A stretch of DNA of 64,000 bases, taken from NCBI GenBank assembly GCA_008534395.1, contig SHMQ01000002.1:65557-129556 (forward strand), in the 5' to 3' direction. A program made the translations under genes and the position numbers. This DNA is from Candidatus Acidulodesulfobacterium acidiphilum. Its GTDB lineage: Bacteria > SZUA-79 > Acidulodesulfobacterales > Acidulodesulfobacteraceae. Positions 1-8,653 of the stretch are shown here, piece by piece. Every line of letters starts with the position of its first letter. The stretch's first letter is position 1. The notes beneath the pieces are model-generated. The model had not been told where the DNA came from. It saw nothing but the letters and a program-made list of their open reading frames with translations, and searched no databases.

Positions 1-770
1 TGTTTTCCGGCAAGCATTTTTATAAATTTATCCTGAATATAATTGGTATCCTGAAATTCGTCGACCATGATATATTTATAAAAATCCTTATAGAAATCCA
101 AAACAAAAGGCTTTTTTTCAAAGAGTAAAACAACGTTAAATAGTAAATCGTCGAAATCCATAGCGTTTAACTCTTTCAATTTTTCATTGTATTTTTTGTA
201 AATGCTTACAAGATTTTTTTGAACCAGACCGCTTTCGTCCGTTAATATCTCTTCGCTGTCAATATATTCGCTTTTATGCTTCGATATAAATTCTTTAGCC
301 TTACTTATCGTATAAACCTCTTCGTCTATATTCGAATCAACTATTGCGCCCTTTATAAGCTTTTCCGAATCGCCTTCGTCTAAAACTATAAAAGACTCTT
401 TATAACCGATTAAATGAGCGTGTAATCTTAAAATCTTAAGACAGAATGAATGAAACGTCGAAAACTCCGGCAAGCCGTTTTTATCCGTTCCAAGGGCTTT
501 TTTTATCCTTTCTCTCATTTCGCCCGCCGCTTTATTGGTAAACGTTACCCCTAAAATCCTGTTAGGTTCGGCGAGGCCTTTTTTAATTAAATGCAAAGCT
601 CTGTAGGTTATAACTCTCGTCTTGCCCGAACCGGCTCCGGCAAAAACAAGAACCTGACCTTCGGTTTGCAAAACGGACGAAAGCTGTTCGTTGTTTAAAC
701 TTTTTAAATAGGGATACTTGGACTCTATCCCTATTTTATATTTTTCGATTTGTTGTAATATAGTTTTCAT
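1..770 (-). CDS. UvrD/PcrA-family DNA helicase, N-terminal part
   Basis: Superfamily 1 ATP-dependent 3'-5' DNA helicase; about 256 N-terminal residues are visible and the rest lies off the left edge. Seen: Q-motif region, Walker A AGAGSGKT near residue 45, the motif GVTFTNKAAGEMRERI (motif Ia), STFHSFC, the family segment AMDFDDLL, and Walker B VDEFQDTN. The ATG at 770 follows a gap carrying the element's TAGCGAAGTT motif, and the next minus-strand gene upstream is 15 bp away. That suggests it belongs to element 1 rather than being the host housekeeping uvrD. Its role would be repair, replication or recombination with the nearby RecT and nuclease genes. Confidence 0.9.
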   Translation of the reverse strand, partial: MKTILQQIEKYKIGIESKYPYLKSLNNEQLSSVLQTEGQVLVFAGAGSGKTRVITYRALHLIKKGLAEPNRILGVTFTNKAAGEMRERIKKALGTDKNGLPEFSTFHSFCLKILRLHAHLIGYKESFIVLDEGDSEKLIKGAIVDSNIDEEVYTISKAKEFISKHKSEYIDSEEILTDESGLVQKNLVSIYKKYNEKLKELNAMDFDDLLFNVVLLFEKKPFVLDFYKDFYKYIMVDEFQDTNYIQDKFIKMLAGK

Positions 771-785
771 GCTTACATAGCGAAG

Positions 786-1025
786 TTAGTTTGTCCGATT
801 TACGTTTTCTTCTTTTCTGTTAATTTCTTCTATCCAAGTAAACATCTTTTCTCTCGGCGCCGGTTTTTCCGCATCGCCGAAATTGTCGTTTGCGCGGTGC
901 GTAGTCCATCTTTCCTTGTATGGCAATTTTCTACTCGCATCAATTTTCTTTCTGCTTTTCTCCAACAATTCAGCCCTGTGAGCTAAATAATATCTTTTGT
1001 TTTTGGTTTTATTTGAAACGGGCAT
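786..1025 (-). CDS. Small basic protein of unknown function
   Basis: About 79 residues from the ATG at 1025, which follows a run of seven G on the coding strand serving as Shine-Dalgarno. Lysine/arginine-rich, with no recognised domain. It ends RTN, sharing the stop region with the repeated intergenic motif. It lies between the RecB-like nuclease and the helicase, probably in the same transcript. Confidence 0.6.
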   Translation of the reverse strand: MPVSNKTKNKRYYLAHRAELLEKSRKKIDASRKLPYKERWTTHRANDNFGDAEKPAPREKMFTWIEEINRKEENVNRTN

Positions 1026-1042
1026 GTATCCCCCCCCTAAAA

Positions 1043-1621
1043 TCAAATAATAGTTTTATTTAGTCTATACCAGTAAACCCTTAACATCCCCTCGAAAAGC
1101 CCCCAATATTTTTCTATTGATTCGACTTTTATAGCTTTACATCCCACGGGCTTTAAATCCAAAATGTATATGCCGTCTATATCAATATCATTGTCATTAA
1201 GAAGTTTTTTATAGCCGGCCATTTGGACGTTATAGCTGTCTTGTTTTAGTCCCGTTTTTATGTCGAAGAGATACGTTTTACCTTTTACTTTCCCGACTAT
1301 ATCGACCGTGCCGGCAAAGCTGATATTTTTGTCCGCAAAGCGCTCTTCTAATATGACGGGTTCTATTTTTGCCTTTTCCTGAAACTTTATAAAGGAATCG
1401 AGATATGGCTTTACGGCTTCGTCTATAGTTTTAAAATCCAACACGCCTTTAAACCATAATTCTATAGCCTTGTGGACGTATGTTCCCCGTGTAGCATGAT
1501 AAATTGCATACTCTGGATATGTAATATTTAAAACTTCTTTTATAACCGTCGTTACGGACGGCAACTGCTTGCCGCCGTAACTGTATTCGTGTTTTTCTTC
1601 GTTAAAATCAGGTCTTATCAT
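1043..1621 (-). CDS. PD-(D/E)XK family exonuclease (RecB/Cas4-like)
   Basis: 192 residues. The pattern is that of phage and plasmid RecB-like nucleases: N-terminal LPSVTTVI, a helix with RGTYVHKAIE, then the active-site block FAGTVDIVG ... YLFDIKTG (D, then DxK) and a Gln/Tyr helix SYNVQMAGYKKLL. Such enzymes resect double-stranded DNA ends. The next gene upstream in the transcript is RecT, giving a classical exonuclease plus annealing-protein pair. The start ATG at 1621 follows nine consecutive G on the coding strand, an unusual Shine-Dalgarno. Confidence 0.85.
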   Translation of the reverse strand: MIRPDFNEEKHEYSYGGKQLPSVTTVIKEVLNITYPEYAIYHATRGTYVHKAIELWFKGVLDFKTIDEAVKPYLDSFIKFQEKAKIEPVILEERFADKNISFAGTVDIVGKVKGKTYLFDIKTGLKQDSYNVQMAGYKKLLNDNDIDIDGIYILDLKPVGCKAIKVESIEKYWGLFEGMLRVYWYRLNKTII

Positions 1622-1635
1622 ATACCCCCCCCCGT

Positions 1636-2853
1636 TTAAACCACGGACTTCAAGTAATCTATTAAAATCTTGGCTTGTTTTTTTGTGAGTTCTATTAAAT
1701 TTATAGGTTCTCCAAATACGCTTTCGGTAAACTCAGGCATCTGTTCTTCATAAATGCCTTTTTGCTTACATAACTGATTAACAAAAGCCAATTGCTTGTC
1801 TGTTATGTATTCAATATTGTTGTTGTCTTTTTTATTAGTTGCGGAATTTTGAGCAACTGCCGGCGCCGCTTTTGGTTCTGTTGTCTGCATTGCGGAAGTT
1901 TCTTCGTAATCCCACGGAATGTCGTCATAACCGTTGTCTTCGGACGTAAAAGTATCTGATTCCGATTCTTTTGGTAAGTCTGACGCTTCCTGCGTAGTCC
2001 CTTTGTTATCGACTTCGTTATTTGCAGTTTCTGTTTTATAATCTGATAATTGAGCTACTTTTTTATCGTTTGTTATTGCTTTCGGTTCCGTCATTCCAAG
2101 AGTTTTATTGCCGGTTTCCGAACTTATAAACATATCTTTGGTATTAATTCCGGATTCGCCGTATTCGTCAATAACAGTGGCCTTTGTTATTTCGGGAGAA
2201 AGAGATAAATATTTCATCATTCTCCTAATAACAGTCTTCTTCATCATCTCTTCTTCGTGAGTTGCCCACGGAGAAGTTTTACTGTCCCCCGCCTTAGAAG
2301 ATTTTTTAACCTCATCGAGTTCCTCTGCCCACAAAAAATCAAAAATCTTTGAGTTGTCATTCATTGTTGCTACCGCGTAAACGCCTTTTATATTAGAACC
2401 CCTTTTCGACGGCGGCAACGGCGTATGTTTAATGTCCTCCATCAGCCCGTATTCAATACTAAATGGTTCGTTTTCGTAAACCATTCTTGCGCTTATATTT
2501 CTCAGCTTGCCTGACCTGCGGGCAAGTTCTATAAGTCCGCGATAACCTATGATAAGTTGCACCTCTTTTCTTCTTGCTTTGTTATTAAAAAATGGGACTA
2601 AATAAGCAAGTCCCAAGTTATCATCAAGTTCAAAGCCTAACTGCGATGCCTGCATAACTGCTCCCAAAAAGCTGTTCGGGTCGCATTCTAACAAACCCGG
2701 ATTTTTCCTAAGAGTGGTCAAAGCGATCCTTGCGACTCTTTCGGGCGTTATGCTCTTTGGTAACGCTTTCGCGATTTCGTTTTTTGATTTTTCTAATAAA
2801 TCTCTTACGACCGCAAAAGTATCTTGTTTTTTTTCCATTAATTGGTTCTGCAT
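1636..2853 (-). CDS. recT: RecT-family single-strand annealing protein
   Basis: 405 residues. The first 230 match RecT: the segments LLECDPNSFLGAVMQASQLG, YLVPF, LIIGYRGLIELARRSG, SPWATHEEEMMKKTVIRR and LPLSPE-like LSLSPEI are all visible. RecT coats single-stranded DNA and anneals it to complementary strands. The C-terminal 170 residues are an acidic, low-complexity linker followed by a short helical segment beginning at YITDKQLAFVNQL, longer than a minimal RecT (about 270). A good GGAG ribosome site precedes the ATG. It works with the adjacent nuclease in homologous recombination of the element. Confidence 0.9.
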   Translation of the reverse strand: MQNQLMEKKQDTFAVVRDLLEKSKNEIAKALPKSITPERVARIALTTLRKNPGLLECDPNSFLGAVMQASQLGFELDDNLGLAYLVPFFNNKARRKEVQLIIGYRGLIELARRSGKLRNISARMVYENEPFSIEYGLMEDIKHTPLPPSKRGSNIKGVYAVATMNDNSKIFDFLWAEELDEVKKSSKAGDSKTSPWATHEEEMMKKTVIRRMMKYLSLSPEITKATVIDEYGESGINTKDMFISSETGNKTLGMTEPKAITNDKKVAQLSDYKTETANNEVDNKGTTQEASDLPKESESDTFTSEDNGYDDIPWDYEETSAMQTTEPKAAPAVAQNSATNKKDNNNIEYITDKQLAFVNQLCKQKGIYEEQMPEFTESVFGEPINLIELTKKQAKILIDYLKSVV

Positions 2854-2908
2854 AATTTTTCTCCTATTAAAAATTAATTTATTTTTTTTTAAATACGCGA
2901 ATATTTAT

Positions 2909-3154
2909 CTAAGCCGCTTTTTTAAATCCCTGTATTCCCGCCGGTTTTTTCCTGCCGTAAAACCCAAACAATTTGTCGTAAAAAAACTGCAATTTCTCCG
3001 TTGGGCTATCTTTTGTATCATTTAAAATAGCCTCTACATGAGTGTAAACATCAAGACTGCCGTCTTCGTTTAAATACTCGATGTTTTCTTTTAAACGATT
3101 CACCCGTTTGTTTAATAAGGCAATACATATTTTGTCTATATCTATTGCTTCCAT
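2909..3154 (-). CDS. Small protein of unknown function
   Basis: 81 residues with a strong AAGGAGG site before the ATG. Helical and charged N-terminus (IALLNKRVNRLKENIEYL) and a basic C-terminus. No family recognised. It is between the DnaQ-like gene and recT in the same transcription unit. Confidence 0.65.
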   Translation of the reverse strand: MEAIDIDKICIALLNKRVNRLKENIEYLNEDGSLDVYTHVEAILNDTKDSPTEKLQFFYDKLFGFYGRKKPAGIQGFKKAA

Positions 3155-3180
3155 TTTTCCTCCTTATCTATATAGCGAAG

Positions 3181-3855
3181 TTAATTTGTCCGCAAAGCGA
3201 TTTTAAGATATTTATCTATGTCAGACTGCTTTAAAAGCCAATCTTTATAATCTTCAGGCAAATCTTTAATCGCCGTTCCCTTGTATTTTCCAAAAGGCAT
3301 AATATCCGGAATCCTGGCTTCTTCCGAAAATATCCAGATATCGCCCCACGACTTTAACCCTGTTTTTTCTTTTAATATAAATCTCAATAATTCAAGGCAA
3401 AGTTCCACGTCCGTTAAAGCGCTATGCCTGCTGATTAATTTTTCTCTAATTTTAGGCCTTGCAAACTCATCGCACAGCGCATAACTCAAAGCTCCAAGAT
3501 TATGCGAATCGAAATCCGGCCACAGTTTTCTTGCCATAGGCAAAGTGTCTATCAATTTAACTTCCGGCTTGCCTATAACTTCCCAATCGAAATCTATATT
3601 ATGGCCGACGAGATATGCTGTATTTTCTGGAAGCCTAAACTCAGTCGCCGGCGGGCAGTTCTCTAAATCGCAATCCAATATATTATGAGTGGCCATAGCT
3701 CCAAACGAAATAGGCTTGCCCGGATTATAACGATTATTCAAGGTTTCCGTCTGTTTGTCAAAAGGACTGCCGTTAATAATAATACCGGCGGCTTCTATTA
3801 AAACCGGCTCGGTAATCCCCGTGGTTTCCGTATCAAATACTATGACTTTACTCAT
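3181..3855 (-). CDS. DnaQ-like 3'-5' exonuclease with DUF3820 tail
   Basis: Start chosen at the ATG at 3855 (MSKVIVFDTETTG), with GGGGTG seven bases upstream. Exo I motif FDTETTG, exo II GHNIDFD and exo III HSALTDVELCLELL define a DEDDh exonuclease of the DnaQ/epsilon type. The last 45 residues (MPFGKYKG, LPEDYKDWLL) match the small DUF3820 module often fused to such exonucleases. Probable role in replication or recombination of the element. It overlaps nothing and follows the P-loop gene by five bases. Confidence 0.85.
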   Translation of the reverse strand: MSKVIVFDTETTGITEPVLIEAAGIIINGSPFDKQTETLNNRYNPGKPISFGAMATHNILDCDLENCPPATEFRLPENTAYLVGHNIDFDWEVIGKPEVKLIDTLPMARKLWPDFDSHNLGALSYALCDEFARPKIREKLISRHSALTDVELCLELLRFILKEKTGLKSWGDIWIFSEEARIPDIMPFGKYKGTAIKDLPEDYKDWLLKQSDIDKYLKIALRTN

Positions 3856-3860
3856 AAATT

Positions 3861-4526
3861 TCACCCCTTAAATATATAGCGAAGTTTGTCCGACAAGCGG
3901 ACGGTTAAAGCAATATTATGAGAAATATAATCTTTTACTAATAAATTTCTTTCATCAAATCCTTCCTCATCCGGTTTTGCCACTACCGGAATGACTTTTA
4001 TGTTCCGAAAATAACTCGTAACTTCTATAAAAGCATTCCGAAATTCTATGATATGTTTAGCGTAATTATCTGTGTTAATGGTGGCTTTTCTTAAGGGATC
4101 TTCGAGTGATTTTTTTAATAACGAAGTTATGCCGCCGAGCAAATCTATATCGAAATAAAAAATATAATCGTAAGGTCTTATTGATTTATTTTTGTAGGCG
4201 TTAAGAAGTATTGTAAATTCTTTATGAAACTGGTTTTTATCCTGCAATAAAAGAAAAGCTAAATTATCAAAAACTCCCCTATCGCAAACTATAATGCCGT
4301 CGCCAACGAGATTTTCTGTAACGTTTTCTCTTTGTCTCTGAAACTCGCAAATTTTTTCCCTGAATCTACTAATATTTTCGGTAGGCATATCGGGATACAT
4401 CTCTGCAACCTTTCTCGACGACTCGCTTAAAACCGTTAAATTCTGTATTCTTTCCTCAAGGTAATTTTCTATGCAATGCGTTTTTCCGGCTGCCGCCGGA
4501 CCGCTTATACAAACTTTCTTAACCAT
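3861..4526 (-). CDS. P-loop NTPase of the AAA_28/NadR-like type
   Basis: 221 residues. Walker A GPAAAGKTH at residues 9-17 and a CDRGVFDNLAFLL segment near 105 resemble small P-loop kinases and ATPases of the AAA_28 group, which include nucleotide- and nicotinamide-riboside-kinase-like proteins of phages. Substrate unknown. The C-terminus KLRYIFKG is encoded by the repeated TAGCGAAGTT motif, so here the motif lies inside the reading frame. Confidence 0.7.
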   Translation of the reverse strand: MVKKVCISGPAAAGKTHCIENYLEERIQNLTVLSESSRKVAEMYPDMPTENISRFREKICEFQRQRENVTENLVGDGIIVCDRGVFDNLAFLLLQDKNQFHKEFTILLNAYKNKSIRPYDYIFYFDIDLLGGITSLLKKSLEDPLRKATINTDNYAKHIIEFRNAFIEVTSYFRNIKVIPVVAKPDEEGFDERNLLVKDYISHNIALTVRLSDKLRYIFKG

Positions 4527-4577
4527 TTTTTTTACCTCTTAACTTAAGAGCGAAGTTTATAACGTTTTAATAAATAT

Positions 4578-4598
4578 TTGTCAATACATTAATTGACA
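4578..4598. promoter_or_regulatory. Candidate palindromic operator TTGTCAAT...ATTGACA
   Basis: Inverted arms TTGTCAAT and ATTGACA with a six-base spacer, between the transglycosylase-like gene and the P-loop gene. A closely similar site lies at 24416-24440 before the DsbA-like gene, with matching flanks (TTTAATAAAT before it). Two copies at a distance suggest a shared DNA-binding regulator. Confidence 0.4.
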
Positions 4599-5260
4599 TT
4601 ATCATACGTTTTGAAGCTCATTGCAAGTATTTTTTTTCTTATTTTTTTTACCTTTAAATCCAGATAATTTCTATTGAGCCTGTTAAAATAAACTTTGCTA
4701 ATACAGGCTATATTGTGATATCCCGTCGCATAATCTAAAAGAGACGGATAATTATTGTTTTGCCAAGTTTCTATAAAATTATGCCAAAATATAGCCTCGC
4801 CGATTTTTATCGCTAAAACAGGCCTTGACAAGAGTTCACTATAAGAAGTTATTTTATATCCCATTTTTTGCATTTTTGAAAGCGTCCAGAACTTTATATT
4901 TATCTGAGGGTAGCCGTAATCGTATTTATTATAAATCCCCCTATTAAATTTAAAATTATCGGATTCGGTTAATAGAATAGCTATATAAAGTTTTTTAAAG
5001 TCTTTTTTAACCGATTTGCTTTCTAATAAAACTTTGCCCGGACCGCATAGATATTTATTGTATCTGCAAACCCTGCTGTTTATATCTTTAAGAGATTGAG
5101 ATTCAATAACCTCTTTTAAGTCCGCTTTGCGGACAGTGCGGACAACATTTCTTTTTTTAATAGTTTTTTTGGCTTGTCCGCTTTGCGCATAACCTGCGTA
5201 AAAACCTAAAAATAAAACTATTAAAGTAACAAATGTAAAGAAAAAAGCTTTTTTGACCAT
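4589..5260 (-). CDS. Exported lytic-transglycosylase-like protein
   Basis: 223 residues with an N-terminal signal or anchor (residues 5-25), then a domain resembling SLT lysozyme-like enzymes. A candidate catalytic Glu is in ILLTESDNF (about residue 99), followed by YDYGYPQINIKFW and the helix YATGYHNIACISKVYFNRL. Conjugative and phage elements use such enzymes to open peptidoglycan. GAGAGG precedes the start. The match is distant, so activity is uncertain. Confidence 0.65.
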   Translation of the reverse strand: MVKKAFFFTFVTLIVLFLGFYAGYAQSGQAKKTIKKRNVVRTVRKADLKEVIESQSLKDINSRVCRYNKYLCGPGKVLLESKSVKKDFKKLYIAILLTESDNFKFNRGIYNKYDYGYPQINIKFWTLSKMQKMGYKITSYSELLSRPVLAIKIGEAIFWHNFIETWQNNNYPSLLDYATGYHNIACISKVYFNRLNRNYLDLKVKKIRKKILAMSFKTYDNVN

Positions 5261-5296
5261 TGCATAACCTCTCTTTCGATTATTTATATAGCGAAG

Positions 5297-5518
5297 TTAT
5301 TTTAAAATTTCAGGATATACTGTTATTATTTCGTTTAATTCTTCTCTTATCCTCTCCGATATTGATTCCGCTATATAATCCCCAGCGTTGTTTATAAGAT
5401 AATCTTTAATTTTTTGAAACTGCTTATCTGTTAGCGTTTTATCCAATATATCCTCGAAGTTGCTCTTGTCGTACCACTGCGGCACAAATAAATCTTTATA
5501 TTCTTCGTTCAAGTCCAT
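5297..5518 (-). CDS. Small acidic protein, unknown
   Basis: 73 residues, ATG preceded by GAGG. Predominantly helical and acidic (LTDKQFQKIKDYLINN, ISERIREELNEII). No family recognised; part of the run of small element-1 genes separated by the TAGCGAAGTT motif. Confidence 0.65.
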   Translation of the reverse strand: MDLNEEYKDLFVPQWYDKSNFEDILDKTLTDKQFQKIKDYLINNAGDYIAESISERIREELNEIITVYPEILK

Positions 5519-5566
5519 TTTAAAATCCTCTTTTTTAATTTGTCCGGCAAACGGACAAGTTATTTT

Positions 5567-5812
5567 TTAAATTAAGTGCCCTTTTCTTAAAAATAAAATA
5601 GGTTCGGAGTATAAAAATTTCTTTATATCTAAAATTGCAAACCATTCCGAAGCGGGATAGTCTTTAGGAATCTCTTTGTAATAATGGCGACCATCTTCTT
5701 TTTTTAAATATATTGCTCCGTGATAACTTGAAGATAAAGGTTTATAATAAACATAAAACGAGTCATCTTTTATGTCGTTAATTAATTTTTCAATAAAATC
5801 TTTATTTGTCAT
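5567..5812 (-). CDS. Small protein, unknown
   Basis: 81 residues, GAGG site before ATG. Mixed alpha/beta composition rich in Tyr and Lys (SFYVYYKPLSSSYHGAIYL). No recognised domain. Confidence 0.6.
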   Translation of the reverse strand: MTNKDFIEKLINDIKDDSFYVYYKPLSSSYHGAIYLKKEDGRHYYKEIPKDYPASEWFAILDIKKFLYSEPILFLRKGHLI

Positions 5813-5841
5813 TTTACGCCTCGCTTAAATTTTACAAGTTA

Positions 5842-6045
5842 TTATATATAAGCCGCTTGTTTTTCGGCATTTACAAGCACGAAAAACGGCTTACCGAAAA
5901 TATCGTAAAACTCCCTCGTCTCGAAAGCTTTTGCTTCTCCGTTTTCGTATGCAAAATATACCTCATCGTCCTCGATGTTTTCAACCGCCCTGCCTAATAA
6001 AATAAAATTCCCGTTTTCGGCTTTTTGATATACTTGGTATCTCAT
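5842..6045 (-). CDS. Small protein, unknown
   Basis: 67 residues from the ATG at 6045 (MRYQVYQKAE), chosen over an ATG nine bases upstream because GGGGGTGA lies eight bases before it. Beta-rich pattern (YQVYQKAENGNFILLGRAV, VYFAYENGEAKAF). No family recognised. Confidence 0.6.
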   Translation of the reverse strand: MRYQVYQKAENGNFILLGRAVENIEDDEVYFAYENGEAKAFETREFYDIFGKPFFVLVNAEKQAAYI

Positions 6046-6076
6046 TTTGTTCACCCCCTTTATATCTATAGCGAAG

Positions 6077-6478
6077 TTATATCGTCCCGTATTTATTCTT
6101 ATCTAACCTTCCCAAAAAAACATTTAAATCGTCCGCCCGCCGTTCTGTTTCTCTTTTCTGGCTTTCAATATAACCTCTTATCTTATTCATGTAATCTTTA
6201 ATCGCGTCTGCGGCCTCGGCGTCGTTGAAATTATATCCGTCTATCTCGTCTAAGCATATACCGGCAAGTCCAAAACTATACGAATATAAAGGTTTGTCGT
6301 CATAGTCTATAAACTCGTCTTCTAAAACGGTTACTTTCGTTTTTATGGTTTCTCCAGTTTCGCCATCTTTTGCCGTAAATTCTTTTGATTCAAATTCCTC
6401 CGTAAATTCGTTTTCCCCGATTTTTACCGATTTGTTTAAATCTTCGATGAAATCGTAAAGTATTTCATTGGTTGTCAT
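6077..6478 (-). CDS. Acidic protein, unknown
   Basis: 133 residues, very acidic. Start overlaps the stop of the upstream gene (6475-6726) by four bases, so the two are translationally coupled. Beta-rich middle (KTKVTVLEDEFIDYDDKPLY) and a helical, charged C-terminus. No family recognised. Confidence 0.65.
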   Translation of the reverse strand: MTTNEILYDFIEDLNKSVKIGENEFTEEFESKEFTAKDGETGETIKTKVTVLEDEFIDYDDKPLYSYSFGLAGICLDEIDGYNFNDAEAADAIKDYMNKIRGYIESQKRETERRADDLNVFLGRLDKNKYGTI

Positions 6479-6726
6479 AATCCCTCCGCCGTTATTTTTG
6501 GTCTTGTTGTTTCCATTATTTCAAAGTCGTCTCTCGTCAATCTTGATTCGGGCAATATATAACCCTGTTTTATAGCATATTCCGTGTCCTCTATTTCTTC
6601 TTTTATCGCCTGTTCGGCTTCTTCCGCCGTATCGAAGTATTCAGGAATTTCGTTTCCGGATTCATCTTCCGTTGTCCATGTATTAGACCATCCGTCTGCC
6701 AAAGAATAGGTTAACACCTCAAACAT
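6475..6726 (-). CDS. Acidic protein, unknown
   Basis: 83 residues, CGGAG site. Strongly acidic with the helix DTAEEAEQAIKEEIEDTEYA, reminiscent of short phage-encoded proteins that carry one amphipathic helix, but with no definite family. Coupled to the downstream gene. Confidence 0.65.
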   Translation of the reverse strand: MFEVLTYSLADGWSNTWTTEDESGNEIPEYFDTAEEAEQAIKEEIEDTEYAIKQGYILPESRLTRDDFEIMETTRPKITAEGL

Positions 6727-6773
6727 AATAATCTCCGTTTTATTTGTTATTTTCTTTATTTATTTTAGCGAAG

Positions 6774-6953
6774 TTATTCGTTTTCCTTGAAAAACCGGCA
6801 TTCGCATTTGCAGTTTGCGATATCTTCGTAGTTGTAATTAAATACTCCGCCCGGCTCTAAATCGTTAATGGTTTCGTCGTTGCATTTAGCTAATTCATCG
6901 CCCTCCTCAAATAACTGGCATTTTTTGCATTTTTCGGTTTCTATTAATAACAT
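6774..6953 (-). CDS. Cys-rich small protein, probable zinc binder
   Basis: 59 residues starting MLLIETEKCKKCQLFEE. It has CxxC near residue 9, a lone Cys at about 24, and a CxCxC cluster near the C-terminus (ANCKCECRFF), suggesting one metal site. The stop codon lies inside the repeated motif at 6766. Preceded by an AAAGGAGATAAAAG-like ribosome site. Confidence 0.7.
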   Translation of the reverse strand: MLLIETEKCKKCQLFEEGDELAKCNDETINDLEPGGVFNYNYEDIANCKCECRFFKENE

Positions 6954-6972
6954 CTTTTATCTCCTTTCAGTT

Positions 6973-7113
6973 TTAATTTTGTTTTTCTTTAATCTCGCTG
7001 TTGCGCTCTTTTTCTTCTAATTTTTGGATTCTTATTTCTAACTTTTCTAATCTTTCATAAAAATAATCTAAGTCAATTATAATTTCTTCTATGGTTTTCA
7101 CTGGAATTTTCAT
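6973..7113 (-). CDS. Small coiled-coil protein
   Basis: 46 residues (MKIPVKTIEEIIIDL...). Heptad-like spacing of Leu/Ile (LDYFYERLEKLEIRIQKLEE) indicates a coiled coil. GAGATTC lies upstream of the ATG. Function unknown. Confidence 0.6.
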   Translation of the reverse strand: MKIPVKTIEEIIIDLDYFYERLEKLEIRIQKLEEKERNSEIKEKQN

Positions 7114-7149
7114 TTGAATCTCCTCGCCCCGAAGGGCCTTAAATGTTAT

Positions 7150-7204
7150 ATTAAAGAGCGGGGGGATTGCAAGAGGACTAATCCGTTTACCCCCGCTCTT
7201 TAAT
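7150..7204. other. Long hairpin, 15-bp perfect stem
   Basis: ATTAAAGAGCGGGGG at 7150-7164 is perfectly complementary to 7190-7204. The 25-nt loop contains an inner GGATT/AATCC pairing. It sits between two small minus-strand genes and abuts a TAGCGAAGTT copy. There is no T-tract, so attenuation, RNA stabilization or protein binding is as likely as termination. Confidence 0.6.
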
Positions 7205-7215
7205 ACATAGCGAAG

Positions 7216-7605
7216 TTATCCGTTTTTACAAAGGGAATTAATGTATTCCCTTACTTCATCTGCCATATACTCGGGAACATAGACACATTCAAGGTCTTCC
7301 GTTTTATCCGGGTAAACCCTTATCGCCTCTATACCCCCGTCTTCGCCTGTCCAAATCAAATCGGCGCTTCCTTTGACGATGTGTTTCGACAGCAACTCCG
7401 CAAAATCTTCGCTGTCGTAAAACTTTCCATAATAGTCGTCCATCTCTATTTCATAATATTCAGTTGAATCCTTACGAACTAAATTGAGAATCTTAGCTTC
7501 ACCCATGCCACTGTCCAGTTTTGCAATTTTTTCGTTTAACTCCTCGATGTCTTTAATTTTGACATCCAAACTAAAACTATAATCAAATGTGCTTTCGTAT
7601 CCCAT
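7216..7605 (-). CDS. Acidic protein, unknown
   Basis: 129 residues, GGGGGTA site upstream. Begins MGYESTFDYSFSLDVKIKDIEELNEKIAKL and contains alternating beta/alpha segments ending YMADEVREYINSL. The pattern resembles small phage proteins that pair a beta-sheet with a helix; no named family. Confidence 0.65.
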   Translation of the reverse strand: MGYESTFDYSFSLDVKIKDIEELNEKIAKLDSGMGEAKILNLVRKDSTEYYEIEMDDYYGKFYDSEDFAELLSKHIVKGSADLIWTGEDGGIEAIRVYPDKTEDLECVYVPEYMADEVREYINSLCKNG

Positions 7606-7667
7606 TTTGCGATACCCCCTTTTTAATTATTTATTTTATATATCTTTAGCGAAGTTGCCGCATACGT

Positions 7668-7913
7668 TCAATCTAAATCAATCATTGACACAATGTTTTT
7701 TATCTCTTCTTTTTCAAGAATAACATAAGAAAACGCCTCGTTAGAAAAAGCGTAATCATCCGTTCTATACTCGATGTATTCGTCTATATCCATGCCGTCA
7801 TAATCGCCGCCGCCCTCGTCGATAATTTTCCTTGAGTCCTTATTAAAAACTTCTACGCTTCTGAATTCATTATTTGCGATTATAACTATAATTGCCTTAT
7901 CGTCTTTTTTCAT
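7668..7913 (-). CDS. Acidic small protein, unknown
   Basis: 81 residues, GAGGGC site. Asp-rich central stretch (GGGDYDGMDIDEYIEYRTDD). No family recognised. Confidence 0.6.
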   Translation of the reverse strand: MKKDDKAIIVIIANNEFRSVEVFNKDSRKIIDEGGGDYDGMDIDEYIEYRTDDYAFSNEAFSYVILEKEEIKNIVSMIDLD

Positions 7914-7966
7914 AATCTGCCCTCTTGTTTTTAATTGTATTTATTTGCTTGTCCGCACGGCGGAAA

Positions 7967-8227
7967 TTATTTTTTTAATGTAATATTATATTTCTTGACT
8001 ATCTCTTTAAAATCCCTATTGCCGATTCTCTCATCGTCCGTATAAACCATGCGGTCGCCCGTATTATCCACGATATACTTGAAATATCCCCGTCTATCCC
8101 TGCCAATTACTAAAATCTTATTTTCTTCAAAATCGATTTGAATACCTGCGCCTTTTGAAAATGTGCTGAAATAAAATATAATTTTCCTTGAGCTTCGTTC
8201 TTTAAACGAATAATTAATAAATGGCAT
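7967..8227 (-). CDS. Small protein, unknown
   Basis: 86 residues, AAGGGG site. Beta-rich with basic patches (RKIIFYFSTFSKGAGIQIDF, ILVIGRDRRGYFKYIV). No family recognised. Confidence 0.6.
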   Translation of the reverse strand: MPFINYSFKERSSRKIIFYFSTFSKGAGIQIDFEENKILVIGRDRRGYFKYIVDNTGDRMVYTDDERIGNRDFKEIVKKYNITLKK

Positions 8228-8284
8228 GTTTTATCCCCTTTTTATCTTATCTATATAGCGAAGTTCCGCTATCGAGATTAATAA

Positions 8285-8629
8285 TTACCACTTATCGCAA
8301 TCATTCTTGTATTGCTTTAATATGCAGTATTCGGCATAATCGGACGGTTCGTTATTAAAGAAACCCTTAACGGCTTCGTCAAGAAATAAATACTGCTCTG
8401 TTAATTTATCGTTTCTAAAAAAATAAGTTGTTTCTTTACTTATATCGTTAACGCTTGGCAATGAAATATAATAAGAATTTTCTTTCACAAAATCTAAAAG
8501 TTTTGAATAAAAAAAATCGTTCAAAACGGAATCCTTATAATTTGGCGGAGTGATATAATCTTCCCTTATGATATCTCTATCGCAAAATATTCCGTCAAGA
8601 ACCGACTTATCTCTATTAAAAATTAGCAT
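8285..8629 (-). CDS. Hypothetical protein
   Basis: 114 residues with a weak TGGTGA ribosome site. Aromatic- and Asp-rich (SVLNDFFYSKLLDFVKENSYYI). No domain recognised. Confidence 0.6.
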   Translation of the reverse strand: MLIFNRDKSVLDGIFCDRDIIREDYITPPNYKDSVLNDFFYSKLLDFVKENSYYISLPSVNDISKETTYFFRNDKLTEQYLFLDEAVKGFFNNEPSDYAEYCILKQYKNDCDKW

Positions 8630-8653
8630 TTTTTCACCATTTTTTAAGTTATT

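Noticed and set aside
2714-3025. Plus-strand frame antisense to recT
   Set aside because: Hydrophobic antisense shadow of a clear gene.
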